From Acidovorax sp. Leaf191 (GTDB lineage: Bacteria; Pseudomonadota; Gammaproteobacteria; Burkholderiales; Burkholderiaceae_C): a stretch of DNA of 64,000 nt. The notes under the pieces were generated by a model, which ran no database searches, was not told the origin of the DNA, and saw only the letters and a program-made list of their open reading frames with translations. How positions within the stretch are numbered: the stretch's first letter is position 1; each line of letters opens with the position of its first letter. Shown here in pieces: positions 55,189 to 63,943 of the stretch. Where the stretch lies: assembly GCF_001424425.1 (NCBI RefSeq), contig NZ_LMPT01000018.1, forward strand, positions 471,959 through 535,958. Direction: 5' to 3'. A program made the position numbers and the translations under genes.

Positions 55189-55209
55189 CTTCAGAAATTT
55201 CGTGGATTA

Positions 55210-55488
55210 TTACGAGCTAATCAATTCAATCTCAGGAACATATTTTTTTAGTTCGGCCGAAGGAACATCCAGTGGCAACACTAAAACCCCTTCAGGAATT
55301 CTTGTGCGTGACACGTGAATTCCGTGATGATGGGCCGTGCACCACACAAAAGCGTGCCCCATCTTCGTATCTTGATTTCCAATAAACTGAAAATCCAACC
55401 CCACATGCCCGCACTCAGGGCATACGGTACGTTGCCTATCGGAAATAGCGTCCTTGAACGCAAGCGTCCATTCAATAAATGTACTCAT
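55210..55488 (-). CDS. Probable immunity protein with a zinc-ribbon-like motif
   Basis: The 92-residue product is MSTFIEWTLAFKDAISDRQR, then TVCPECGHVGLDFQFIGNQD, FVWCTAHHHGIHVSR and a Leu/Pro-rich end. CPEC plus CTAHHH could bind a zinc ion. Its ATG overlaps the TAA of a toxin remnant upstream (TAATG), the usual coupling of toxin and immunity. The toxin itself has been almost wholly removed at the IS edge, leaving this as a solitary immunity gene. The specific toxin it neutralises is unknown. A terminator follows. Confidence 0.7.
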   Translation of the reverse strand: MSTFIEWTLAFKDAISDRQRTVCPECGHVGLDFQFIGNQDTKMGHAFVWCTAHHHGIHVSRTRIPEGVLVLPLDVPSAELKKYVPEIELISS

Positions 55489-55553
55489 TACCTAAACCCA
55501 TCGCGCCTCCCGCTCTTGTTAAGTTGATAGTAATCCCAGAAGTTGCTCTCTAA
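55488..55553 (-). pseudogene. Last ~20 codons of a deleted toxin
   Basis: The frame LESNFWDYYQLNKSGRRDGF, then R and stop TAA, is open from the IS border to the ATG of the 92-residue gene. The codon for its last residue and the TAA overlap that ATG by one base. The remaining toxin domain is absent on the other side of the IS, so only this tail survives. Confidence 0.6.
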
Positions 55554-56521
55554 GTGTCACATCCCGGACGATCATATGGCCGCTTGTGAAACAGATCCGG
55601 GTGTTCCTGGTACCACTCTTTCATGGCCTGCATCGGCGTCTTGCTGCCCAGTGCTGACTGCGGCAGTTGGTGGTTGTACAAGGCCACATAGCGCTGCAAG
55701 GTCTGCTCCATGTCCTCACGGCTGTTGAATCGGTGGGTCTTCAGGACGTCCGCGATGCGGCCATTGAACCGCTCCACCATGCCGTTGGTTCTCGGAGTCC
55801 TGGGCTTGGTCAGCCGGTGCTCTATGCCCAGCTCCTGGCACAGTTGGTCGAACTCATGGTTGCCGCTGGGTTCGCGCTCCCGGCTGGCAAACAGGCGGTC
55901 CGTGAACTCCTTGCCGTTGTCTGTCAACAGCTTGTTGATCCTGATCGGGCAGGCCTTGTGAAGTGCTTTGAGAAAGGCCCTGGCACTGGCCGCTGTCTTG
56001 TTGGCCTTGAACTGCACGAACACCCAGCGCGTGGCCCTGTCGATGGCCACGAACAGATAGCGCCTGCTGCTCTCGTCCTGCATCTGGGGTAGGTACTTCA
56101 CGTCCATGTGCACGTAGCCTGGCTCGTAGCTCTTGAAGGCCTTGTGGACCACCACAGGCTCCTGGGGCTTGAGGGTGTTGAGGTTGCCTGCTCCATGGCG
56201 GCGCAGACACCGGTCCAGGCCTGAGCGTGAGACTTGGGCGCAAATGAACTCCCGCGTGACCGCCAACAGGTCATCCAGGGGCAACAGCAAGGTACGCCGA
56301 AGGTGCACCACCACGGTTTCTTGCGCAGGCGTGAGCACGGTCTGCAAGTGATGGGCCGTGTGCGAGCGGTCCCCAAAGACCTCGCGCTTCTTCCACTTGT
56401 AGACCGTCTGCTCAGTGATCTCAAAGCGCTGGGCCAGGACGCTGGCTGGTTCATTGCTGGCTGCGATCTCGGCGCGCACGGCGGGAGTGGTGCGGGCGTT
56501 CTTGTGCAGGGCTATCAACAT
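55550..56521 (-). CDS. IS481-type transposase
   Basis: The 323-residue transposase looks complete. It has an N-terminal helix-turn-helix (RAEIAASNEPASVLAQRFEI with TEQTVYKWKKREVF, about 16-49). The DDE core shows the first Asp in YEPGYVHMDVKYLPQMQDES (about residue 139), the second in INKLLTDNGKEFTDRLFA (about 202) and the Glu in RTNGMVERFNGRIADVLKTH (about 253). The end YNHQLPQSALGSKTPMQAM is typical of IS481. Its stop codon lies just beyond the left terminal repeat, as the last codons read through it. A ribosome binding site CAGGGAG precedes the ATG at 56521. Confidence 0.92.
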   Translation of the reverse strand: MLIALHKNARTTPAVRAEIAASNEPASVLAQRFEITEQTVYKWKKREVFGDRSHTAHHLQTVLTPAQETVVVHLRRTLLLPLDDLLAVTREFICAQVSRSGLDRCLRRHGAGNLNTLKPQEPVVVHKAFKSYEPGYVHMDVKYLPQMQDESSRRYLFVAIDRATRWVFVQFKANKTAASARAFLKALHKACPIRINKLLTDNGKEFTDRLFASREREPSGNHEFDQLCQELGIEHRLTKPRTPRTNGMVERFNGRIADVLKTHRFNSREDMEQTLQRYVALYNHQLPQSALGSKTPMQAMKEWYQEHPDLFHKRPYDRPGCDT

Positions 56522-56632
56522 GGCTTCACTCCCTGGATAGATTGCAAGGACTCTATCAACTCCTTTAAAACAGCTCGGGCCATGAAGAGTGGATAGCGTT
56601 TAGAGTCTATGCAATCATCCGGGATGCGACAC
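55554..56632 (-). mobile_element. IS481-family insertion sequence (~1.08 kb)
   Basis: The ends share an imperfect terminal inverted repeat: GTGTCACATCCCGGACGATC on the left and, read inward on the other strand, GTGTCGCATCCCGGATGATT on the right. The flanks (CTCTCTAA before, CTACTTGT after) show no target-site duplication, so one side was probably lost by deletion or recombination. The element lies between two immunity genes of the toxin array. Confidence 0.85.
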
Positions 56633-56649
56633 CTACTTGTCCCAAAAGC

Positions 56650-57045
56650 TCATGGCGCCGATTTCGTCGCACTAATTCCGTTAGCCGTTAGAGCAGTGGC
56701 CAATTCATTGGAATAGTCAAAATATCCTCTTGCGTTCACATCCTTTTCGATAAAAATATCGCTCATAAATCTAGGTAGATTTCCGCTGAATTCCGAAATG
56801 GAAAGTCTGGTTTCGGCGGAGAACTCGAGAATGTAGGCGTCACAAGTTTCTCCTTCAGGTATTCCAAGTAATACAAACGTCATGCCAGAATTTTCATCTT
56901 TCGCGGTAAGAGCCGGAACTTCTTCGAAGCGCCCAGTATCCTCGCGTTCGAAATTAATTCTTCCTATTATGGTGCCCAGTTTTTTTGCCATATCTTCCAA
57001 GGGCAAGGAGCTTGGAATCTCCACTTCCGCCAGTATATTTTTCAT
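56650..57045 (-). CDS. Probable immunity protein for the YD-repeat toxin
   Basis: The 131-residue protein begins MKNILAEVEIPSSLPLEDMA, then RINFEREDTGRFEEVPALTA, MTFVLLGIPEGETCDAYILE and FMSDIFIEKDVNARGYFDYS. It is AT-rich compared with the rest of the window, as is the toxin's C-terminal end. It starts 14 nt after the toxin stop with GGAGAAA as ribosome binding site. No membrane segment. The family is not recognised. The IS481 element begins 17 bp beyond its stop codon, but the frame appears complete. Confidence 0.7.
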   Translation of the reverse strand: MKNILAEVEIPSSLPLEDMAKKLGTIIGRINFEREDTGRFEEVPALTAKDENSGMTFVLLGIPEGETCDAYILEFSAETRLSISEFSGNLPRFMSDIFIEKDVNARGYFDYSNELATALTANGISATKSAP

Positions 57046-57059
57046 CGAAATTTTCTCCG

Positions 57060-60000
57060 TTATTTGCCGCTCTGCAAGAAGTAATATTGAGAGCCCGATT
57101 TTTTCGCTATTTCATCTGTGGTGTATATTCTAAACGTAGGAAGTTCTGCTTTCATCCCACCGAGGGTTGTATTGCTCTGCATGGTATTCCCGAATTTTTG
57201 GAAAGTACCTTTCAATGACCCATCTAATTTAGCTATGTCCCTAAAGAAAGTCTTTCTTGAAAATTGATCAGCCAAATCATCGCTAACGACGAAGAAATCG
57301 GCGTCGTAGCCTTGCGCGCCGGTGAAGGGCTTACCTTTTTTTGTGGCAACGGTGCCATTAAATGCAACTCGCTCGCCATTCAAGCCCCGTTTCGTATCGT
57401 TTTTCAAACCATCAACAAGACTTCCTCTAAACCCAATGCGCGCATTCGGGTCGAGTTTCCATATACTCTGAAGCGACGGCTGCGCCGCATCGCCGATTGT
57501 TTGAACGATCTGAGCGCGAGAAGCATCTCCTCGCAGCACTAGGCTGTCCTCAAATGACAGGGACAACCTACTAGCCTCAGTCCGTACCCCCGCGATACTA
57601 CTTGGCGAACTTGGCACGCCGCCACTCTTGGGCGTCATCATCCCGCTGAAGCCTTGTGCTATTGCCGCGCCTGCAGCTAGCCCCAGCGAGTTACGGTCGG
57701 CAGGTAGCCCTGAGACACTTTGTGCACGCAGAATGTCAGAAGCCATCGGCACTTGAACCATGGATGGGTTGCCATCGCTTGAGGTAATTTGCGCATGGCG
57801 TGCTTGAACGCTTTGCATGGCTGCAATGTCACCCGCTGATCGCGCTGCACTAAAGTCTTGCCGCAGTTGCCCCAGTTCTTGGGCGCGTTGGAGCTCTAGC
57901 GGCGTGGAGTCTGCAGGAGTCAGCGCATTGGCCACGTCGTAAGCCAAGCTGCCTACCGCGCGCATGGTACGGTTTACTACGCCATCGCCGCTCCAATACT
58001 CTTCCATTGACGCTCGTGAGAACAGGCTGTAGTCCTGCCCCAAACCCGTCACTGGTCCACTTGCAAGTTGAATTGTCTCAAGTGCGGTACCTTGGATGCT
58101 TCTTGTAGCGACCGGGTATGTATTAACGCCGCTGTCCCAGCTGTACCCTCCTTGGCCATTTCGACTCAGCAGGCTTGGACTAGCAATGAGGCTGCCGGAA
58201 CTGGATGAGGTCGGTGTCATCAGTGGAGCGACAACGCCGCTACCGCTGATCCACCGCTCCTGCACTTGCGCTGAAGTTTGACTGTCGGAGACACCGCCGA
58301 GTGCCATCATCGACATCCGCTCCAAGTTCGTCTGGCGGTAAGTGTCATCGTACGGACTGCTGTTAGGGGCTTGCTCCGTCCAGTTGGACAACCTAGCCCC
58401 TGCGCCCGCCAAGCTGTAGGGCGATTGTTGGCTGGGCTGCATTGACTCCCCCAAACTTTGGCCGAGGGCATTGCCGAATGCATCCATGGCGACCTGCTGA
58501 ACGGAGATCCGTCCACCGCGCATCGCTGCCGCGGCCATGCCACCCGCAAATCCCGCGACAGCGCCACGCGCTAGTTGTCCGCCAAAGTTGCCCAGGTTGT
58601 TGAATGTGCCGTTCGCATTGAGCAGCGAGCCGACCTCTGCACCTACGCCGGCCCCCACTGCGGATGCAGCCACCTGGGTCCAACTGAAGGACCTCTGCAA
58701 TCCCGTAACGACGCCAATTCCTTGCGTAACTGCACTGCCTAATGCTGCGCGCACCGCAGCATTGCCGAAATCTCCGAGATTGGTAGGCAGGAAGTCTGCC
58801 CCAGCGAGCCCACCCGACACCCCACCGCTAATAGCCGACAACGCCACGTTTTTCCAATTAAAACCCTGTTGGGCTCCAATTGCATTGCCTACCACTTGAC
58901 TGGCGATGGAGCCCGCAGCACCACCCGCTGCGCCTGAAGCTGCCAGGGCACCATAAGCCCCCTCGCTGATAGCTCCGAGGACTCCGCCGCTAATGTTGGA
59001 AATATTGGCGAGCCACCACTGCTGAGTAACAGCGGCCACCGCGACAGCTACCACCATCATGATGATCTTGCCCATTCCTCCGCACTTGTCCCCCTGCGCA
59101 GGCATGGGCAGCGTGGGATCCATGCTGCCGGTGATCTTGCTCGGGTCGTACGGCTGGAAGGTCTCTGCGTTGTTCGCGTTCAGCGCCAGCTTGGGCACCG
59201 ACAGCGTCTGCCCTGCGGTCAGCGGGGCATCGGCCGAGACCGCTAGGGCGTTGGCGTCGGCAATGCGCCACCACAGGCTGGCGTCGCCTAGCACATTGCG
59301 GGCTACATCGCGCAGCGTCTCGCCGCCCACCACCGTGTAGGAGACCGGATCGACACTGGCGCCCTTCAGATTGAGCACCTGGGCCTCCATCTGGAAGTCT
59401 GTGGAGTGCACGTACTTAAGCACTTCTCCCTGCGGCGAGGAGTTGACGCGGTCATACGCATCGCCATAGCGCCCCAGCACCTCACCGTTGGCCACCAACT
59501 GGCGTTGGACGTGGCCTGGGTCCATGGAGTTGCCGATCCAGCCGCCTACGTAACCGCCGGGCTCATTCATGATGCGCCCTGCTACCACTCCATCTGCCTC
59601 GTTCGTGCGGCCTGCAGCCTGGTTCACATACAGCGCATTGCCCTGAACGTCATTGACGAAGGCGCGGTTGAAGCGCAGGTCCTTGAAGGTAGGGCTGCCT
59701 CCGGTATTGGTCTCCTCCACATTGCTGATGAAGCCATTGGCATCGCGCCAGGTGCGGCTGATGGCAGTGTTGCCACGACCCACGGTGGTCGCTGTCAACT
59801 GCAGGTAGCTGCCGTTCAGCGCCGCATGCTGGTACGTCGTAGTGGTGGCTGTGCCATCGCTCACCTGCTGGTAGCCGCGCAGATTGCCCGCGTTGTCGTA
59901 GCCCAGGCCGGTGGCCGAGCCCGTGTCGTGGTAGCGGATATCGTCCACATGGGTCTTGGCTTTGGAATCATCGCGGCGCAGCACCGCACGTGTGTCTTGC

Positions 60001-63000
60001 AGCTTGCCGGTGGCGCTGTACTGGTTGTAGCGGTGCTCCTCGTTCCACAGGCCATCGCGCTTGACGAGTGACATGGTGTAGACCGCACGGCCGGCGCCGT
60101 CGTACTGGTAGGTCTGGCGCTCAGCAATGCCGTAGCCGCTGTAGCTCACCATGCGGTGCAGGTCATCGTAGGTGTAGGCATAGCTGCCGTTGACGTTGCT
60201 GCCGTTCTCGCCGCCACCCCGGATGAACACATTGTTGTCGGCGGTGCGATTGCCCGAGAGGTCGTAGGCGTACTCGTGCCGCTCCTGCAGATCCCCGAGT
60301 TGATCCCCGTTCCAGGCGTACTCGTTGCTGCTCTTCTGCCGATTCATCGCGTCATAGGTGAACCGCGTGACGCTGTTGTTGACCTTCTCGGTGCCGCTGG
60401 ACTGTGTCTTGACCTTGGTCGACACGCTGCTGCGGTTGCCCGCCAGGTCATAGTCGATGCGCACATCCACGCGACCGTCCAGCACGGCACGCAGGCGGTT
60501 CTGCGCGTCGTAGAACAGGCGGTTGTCCTGGTAGACGACGTTCGCATATTCACCATTGGCCAGCTTGGTCTTTTGCGTGACACGCTCGCTTAGGCGGTTG
60601 CCTGTCAGGTCGTAGCTGTAAGTCGTTGTCTGGCCCAGGAAGTTGTCTTGAATGCGGGTGAGCTGGCCTGCGCCGTCGTACTGGTAGTCAATACTCTTTT
60701 TGAGTTTTGTGCCAGTCCAGTTGATGTCCGTTCCGCTATTGCCCTCGTGCGTGAGCTGGCCAGCCAGGTTGTAGGCGTAGTCATACTGAACGGTGCCGTT
60801 GCCATCGCCATGGCCGACCAAACGGCCCAGAGTGTTGTAAGTCCAGGTCTGGCCCAGGCCGTTGGCGTCGGCCTGCTCCACCTTGCGGCCCATGGCGTCG
60901 TAGGCGTAGACGAAGCCGTACTTCAGGACGTAGCTGGCCTGCAGGTCATGGCCATCCGGTTTGCCGTCTACCTTTCCGTTTGCGGGCCGCAGACCCGCCT
61001 CCTGGCCGGTGTAGACGACGTTACCAGCGCGGTCGTAAACGTAGCGGGTGGATTCGTCGTTGCCGTTGATGACCCGCACGCGGCGGCCGGCCTCGTCGTA
61101 TTCGACGCGTTCGAGGATGGTCTGTACCTGACTTGTCAGGGTCACGCCGTTGGCAGCGTGTTCTCCTTGAGGGCCATTCTGTACCGTGCCTTCGGTGTTG
61201 GTCACGACCTGGCGGGTGATGGCCTGCTGCAGCGCTGTCTCCTTCAGACGCGAGAGCTTGTCGTAGGCGAAGTGGGTGACCACCGTGCGCTGCGCACTGA
61301 TGACCTCTGCGGACGAAACGCGATCACCAAAAGCGTCGTAGCGGTAGTCGGTGCGCCCGCCGTCGGCGTTGCGCTTTTGCACCAGGTTGCCGGCTGCGTC
61401 GTAGACCTTGATGTTGAGGTTGCCGACTCCGTCGCGCACGCCGATCTCGCGGCCCAGTTGGTCGTAGTAGATGCGGGTGGTCGAGGAGCCCTCGGGGAAG
61501 TTCTGGGGCAGGGTCTGCTCGATGAGCTGGTTGTTGGCGTTGTAGCGGTAGGTGGTCTTGTAGTGGCCTGACGAATCCAGCACGCGCGGGTCTTCCACCG
61601 AGGTGACGTTGCTCCAGCGGTCGTAGGTGCGGCTGCTGATGGCGCGGCTGGTCAGGTTGTAGGGCGTGCCGGCAACAATGCGCGAAGGCGGCGTGTAGGC
61701 CGGCGTGTTGTCGATGATGGCGACGGCGCCACTGGGGCCAGCGGCAGGCACGTTGATGGTGATGTCCGTGCGGGCCTTGTAGGCTCGGTGCTGATTGGTG
61801 GCGGGGTATTCGATGACCACCGAGATGGTGTAGCTGGCACCGGGCTGCATGGTGCCGAGCGTGATGCCCTGGCTACCGCCAGCGCTGAACTGGCTGCCAT
61901 GGCTGTCGCCCTGCGTGAACACGAAGGGCGAGCTGCCGAACGATGGCAGCGGCGGCGAGGCTGTGACCGTCACCCTGGCATTGGCCTCGGGCTTTTCCCA
62001 TTGAAGGACAGGGCTCAACTGACCGTCGATCTGGGCCATGCTGGTCTTGACGCCCGCAATCTTGGCCGTCGCGCTGTGGCTCGCGTTCATCATGTACCCG
62101 GCAAGCACTTCCTGGTCGTAGACGGTGGTCAGGTAGTCGCCCTTGCTCATCGGGCCAAATGAGTTGCCGTCGTACACGGCGTACAGCGCCGTGGTGCCAG
62201 GGGCTGGCACCTTGGAGATGAAGCCGTCCTGCTGGTATGCGCTTTGGTACCAGACGCCTGGGCTCAGCGAGCTTGGCGCTGAGTTCAAGGGCGTGTAGTT
62301 ACCAATGTCCGAAGAGTTGGCCGTCAGGCGGTAAATATTTTCGTTGCCGTGTATGTACTGGTACAAGCGGCTATTGTTGTCATTCGACGAAGTCTCGACG
62401 TAGCCCATGATCCCGTCGAAGCGCGCATATTCTGGCGTGCTGGGGTTTGCTTGATAGTCGGCAATGAACCGCTCGAACATCGCGATAACCGTAGGGTCTG
62501 CCGTGGTGATATGGTGGTCGTTGTTGTACGGCATATAGAAGCGGTACAACGGCTTACGGTCATAACGTGGCTCTGTCCACACATACCCAACGATGCCAAG
62601 GTTGGTGACGTTGTTGTTGGCTGAAGTGATGGGTGCCGTGCTGTCCCACGCGCTGAGGCCCTGCGGCACGGAGAGCGCGCCGGTGGCGTGCATCTTTTCC
62701 GAGCCGCCCGCCTTCTGGGCGAGCACTATGTACTCGAAGTCTCCCGCCCCCATATTGAGGGCGATGCCTTGCATGCCGATTCCCATGCCGCTGGTGCGAC
62801 CGTCTCCATAGCTGAAGATGCCGCTGCCCACCGCACGTTCTGTGTAGGCTACGGTGCTTCCCTTGGGTCTGTAGCGCAAGGTCACAGTCCAGTCGGATGG
62901 CGGCTTGGGCCATTGCAGCACGCGGTAGAACGTACCGTCAATATTGGCAGTGCCTTGGTTGACGCCTGCCATCACTGGCAATGCTGATGGGTTTTCTGCG

Positions 63001-63905
63001 CCGATGTTGAACGTGCCGGAGCCAACATCACGCGTCTTCTCTGGGTTGGTGTTGCGGATGCGGTACTCGTAGCTGCCGTTGAGCAGGCCCAGTTGGCTAA
63101 CGTCGAAGCGGGCGGCAGAGCCGAAGGACCGCTGAATGCCGGTGGGGGCAGTGGTCCAGTTGCCGCTGCCGATGAGCCGGTACTCCAGCGTGGTGCTGCT
63201 GATCAAATCTTGCGGATAGGTGACCTCTATGCTCAGACCGCCAGCGGATGCATAGACTGTGGGCGCGCGCGAGTTGGCGGCGCCTTGGGCCGGCGGGTTC
63301 AGGCCCAGCAGGGCGTTACGGTCGCTCAGGGCGGTCGTGTAAAGGCCGTCAGTCCTGTCGCCGTTTCGCACCTTGTTGTTGTTCTGCAAGCTGTAAAGCT
63401 TGACCATGCCCAACGGTGCGCTGCCGGCAGGGTCGCCCACATAGCCATCAATGCCCTTGTTGACCCAACCTTGGTTGGTCAACGCAGCGAGCTCTGAGCC
63501 TCTTGCGTAGATCGAACCATCGAGTCCAGCCTTGGCCAAGCGATACATGGGGACCAAGCCGGGGGCAGGGCCTGCACTCACGTAGCCCGCAATGCCTTCG
63601 TCCAGCCACCCGCGCTGCTGGTTGAGCAAGCTGTCCCGTTCACCGGCGTTCGTGCTGAAGTAGTGCGAGTCGGAAAGGCGATTGTAGTACCGGTAGATGG
63701 GAATGCGCCCGTCGCCCGACTCGCTCCAGATGTAGCCCGGGCTTGACGTTTCTGACCAGTTGAGCGCTAACGGATCCCCTGGCGGCGCGACGTTATACAG
63801 GCTGGACCAAGCACCGAAAAGATCCATTTTTTCGATCTTGATGTGTTGATTTCCACGCAGAAGTGACCCACTGACCCCCAGGATTTCCATCCAAACCTGA
63901 CCCAC
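57060..63905 (-). CDS. Large YD-repeat (RHS-like) polymorphic toxin with DUF5648, LysM and C-terminal toxin domain
   Basis: The 2281-residue product has, in order: a DUF5648-like repeat (about 58-125, IYRYYNRLSDSHYFSTNAGE), an Ig/fibronectin-like stretch (about 200-430), and a second DUF5648-like segment (about 438-522). A YD-repeat shell follows from about 758 to 1400 (YDAAGNLVQKRNADG, YDLTGNRLSERV, YDLAGNRSSV and others). A LysM domain is at about 1522-1570 (YTVVGGETLRDVARNVLGD). A glycine/alanine-rich hydrophobic region spans about 1612-1810, and a distinct C-terminal domain about 2108-2281. It lacks the usual DPxGL motif at the end of the RHS core. There is no PAAR, signal peptide or T6SS gene nearby. 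The start is uncertain: GTG at 63905 follows two in-frame TAG codons, and ATGs at 63890 and 63827 are alternatives. Confidence 0.88.
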   Translation of the reverse strand: MGQVWMEILGVSGSLLRGNQHIKIEKMDLFGAWSSLYNVAPPGDPLALNWSETSSPGYIWSESGDGRIPIYRYYNRLSDSHYFSTNAGERDSLLNQQRGWLDEGIAGYVSAGPAPGLVPMYRLAKAGLDGSIYARGSELAALTNQGWVNKGIDGYVGDPAGSAPLGMVKLYSLQNNNKVRNGDRTDGLYTTALSDRNALLGLNPPAQGAANSRAPTVYASAGGLSIEVTYPQDLISSTTLEYRLIGSGNWTTAPTGIQRSFGSAARFDVSQLGLLNGSYEYRIRNTNPEKTRDVGSGTFNIGAENPSALPVMAGVNQGTANIDGTFYRVLQWPKPPSDWTVTLRYRPKGSTVAYTERAVGSGIFSYGDGRTSGMGIGMQGIALNMGAGDFEYIVLAQKAGGSEKMHATGALSVPQGLSAWDSTAPITSANNNVTNLGIVGYVWTEPRYDRKPLYRFYMPYNNDHHITTADPTVIAMFERFIADYQANPSTPEYARFDGIMGYVETSSNDNNSRLYQYIHGNENIYRLTANSSDIGNYTPLNSAPSSLSPGVWYQSAYQQDGFISKVPAPGTTALYAVYDGNSFGPMSKGDYLTTVYDQEVLAGYMMNASHSATAKIAGVKTSMAQIDGQLSPVLQWEKPEANARVTVTASPPLPSFGSSPFVFTQGDSHGSQFSAGGSQGITLGTMQPGASYTISVVIEYPATNQHRAYKARTDITINVPAAGPSGAVAIIDNTPAYTPPSRIVAGTPYNLTSRAISSRTYDRWSNVTSVEDPRVLDSSGHYKTTYRYNANNQLIEQTLPQNFPEGSSTTRIYYDQLGREIGVRDGVGNLNIKVYDAAGNLVQKRNADGGRTDYRYDAFGDRVSSAEVISAQRTVVTHFAYDKLSRLKETALQQAITRQVVTNTEGTVQNGPQGEHAANGVTLTSQVQTILERVEYDEAGRRVRVINGNDESTRYVYDRAGNVVYTGQEAGLRPANGKVDGKPDGHDLQASYVLKYGFVYAYDAMGRKVEQADANGLGQTWTYNTLGRLVGHGDGNGTVQYDYAYNLAGQLTHEGNSGTDINWTGTKLKKSIDYQYDGAGQLTRIQDNFLGQTTTYSYDLTGNRLSERVTQKTKLANGEYANVVYQDNRLFYDAQNRLRAVLDGRVDVRIDYDLAGNRSSVSTKVKTQSSGTEKVNNSVTRFTYDAMNRQKSSNEYAWNGDQLGDLQERHEYAYDLSGNRTADNNVFIRGGGENGSNVNGSYAYTYDDLHRMVSYSGYGIAERQTYQYDGAGRAVYTMSLVKRDGLWNEEHRYNQYSATGKLQDTRAVLRRDDSKAKTHVDDIRYHDTGSATGLGYDNAGNLRGYQQVSDGTATTTTYQHAALNGSYLQLTATTVGRGNTAISRTWRDANGFISNVEETNTGGSPTFKDLRFNRAFVNDVQGNALYVNQAAGRTNEADGVVAGRIMNEPGGYVGGWIGNSMDPGHVQRQLVANGEVLGRYGDAYDRVNSSPQGEVLKYVHSTDFQMEAQVLNLKGASVDPVSYTVVGGETLRDVARNVLGDASLWWRIADANALAVSADAPLTAGQTLSVPKLALNANNAETFQPYDPSKITGSMDPTLPMPAQGDKCGGMGKIIMMVVAVAVAAVTQQWWLANISNISGGVLGAISEGAYGALAASGAAGGAAGSIASQVVGNAIGAQQGFNWKNVALSAISGGVSGGLAGADFLPTNLGDFGNAAVRAALGSAVTQGIGVVTGLQRSFSWTQVAASAVGAGVGAEVGSLLNANGTFNNLGNFGGQLARGAVAGFAGGMAAAAMRGGRISVQQVAMDAFGNALGQSLGESMQPSQQSPYSLAGAGARLSNWTEQAPNSSPYDDTYRQTNLERMSMMALGGVSDSQTSAQVQERWISGSGVVAPLMTPTSSSSGSLIASPSLLSRNGQGGYSWDSGVNTYPVATRSIQGTALETIQLASGPVTGLGQDYSLFSRASMEEYWSGDGVVNRTMRAVGSLAYDVANALTPADSTPLELQRAQELGQLRQDFSAARSAGDIAAMQSVQARHAQITSSDGNPSMVQVPMASDILRAQSVSGLPADRNSLGLAAGAAIAQGFSGMMTPKSGGVPSSPSSIAGVRTEASRLSLSFEDSLVLRGDASRAQIVQTIGDAAQPSLQSIWKLDPNARIGFRGSLVDGLKNDTKRGLNGERVAFNGTVATKKGKPFTGAQGYDADFFVVSDDLADQFSRKTFFRDIAKLDGSLKGTFQKFGNTMQSNTTLGGMKAELPTFRIYTTDEIAKKSGSQYYFLQSGK

Positions 63906-63921
63906 GTACTAACCCTAACCT

Positions 63922-63943
63922 GCTGCTTTGTTGAGCAGCAGGA
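63922..63943. repeat. Hairpin upstream of the YD-repeat gene
   Basis: CTGCTGCT and AGCAGCAG form an 8-bp perfect stem with a six-base loop, 17-38 bp before the GTG start of the toxin gene. It may be a terminator of an upstream gene outside the window, or a leader structure. The remaining bases to 64000 show no gene that I can support. Confidence 0.5.

Noticed and set aside
59700..61640. CRISPR-like regular repetition
   Set aside because: The periodicity comes from coding YD repeats in the toxin gene; units vary in sequence and length and there are no identical spaced repeats.
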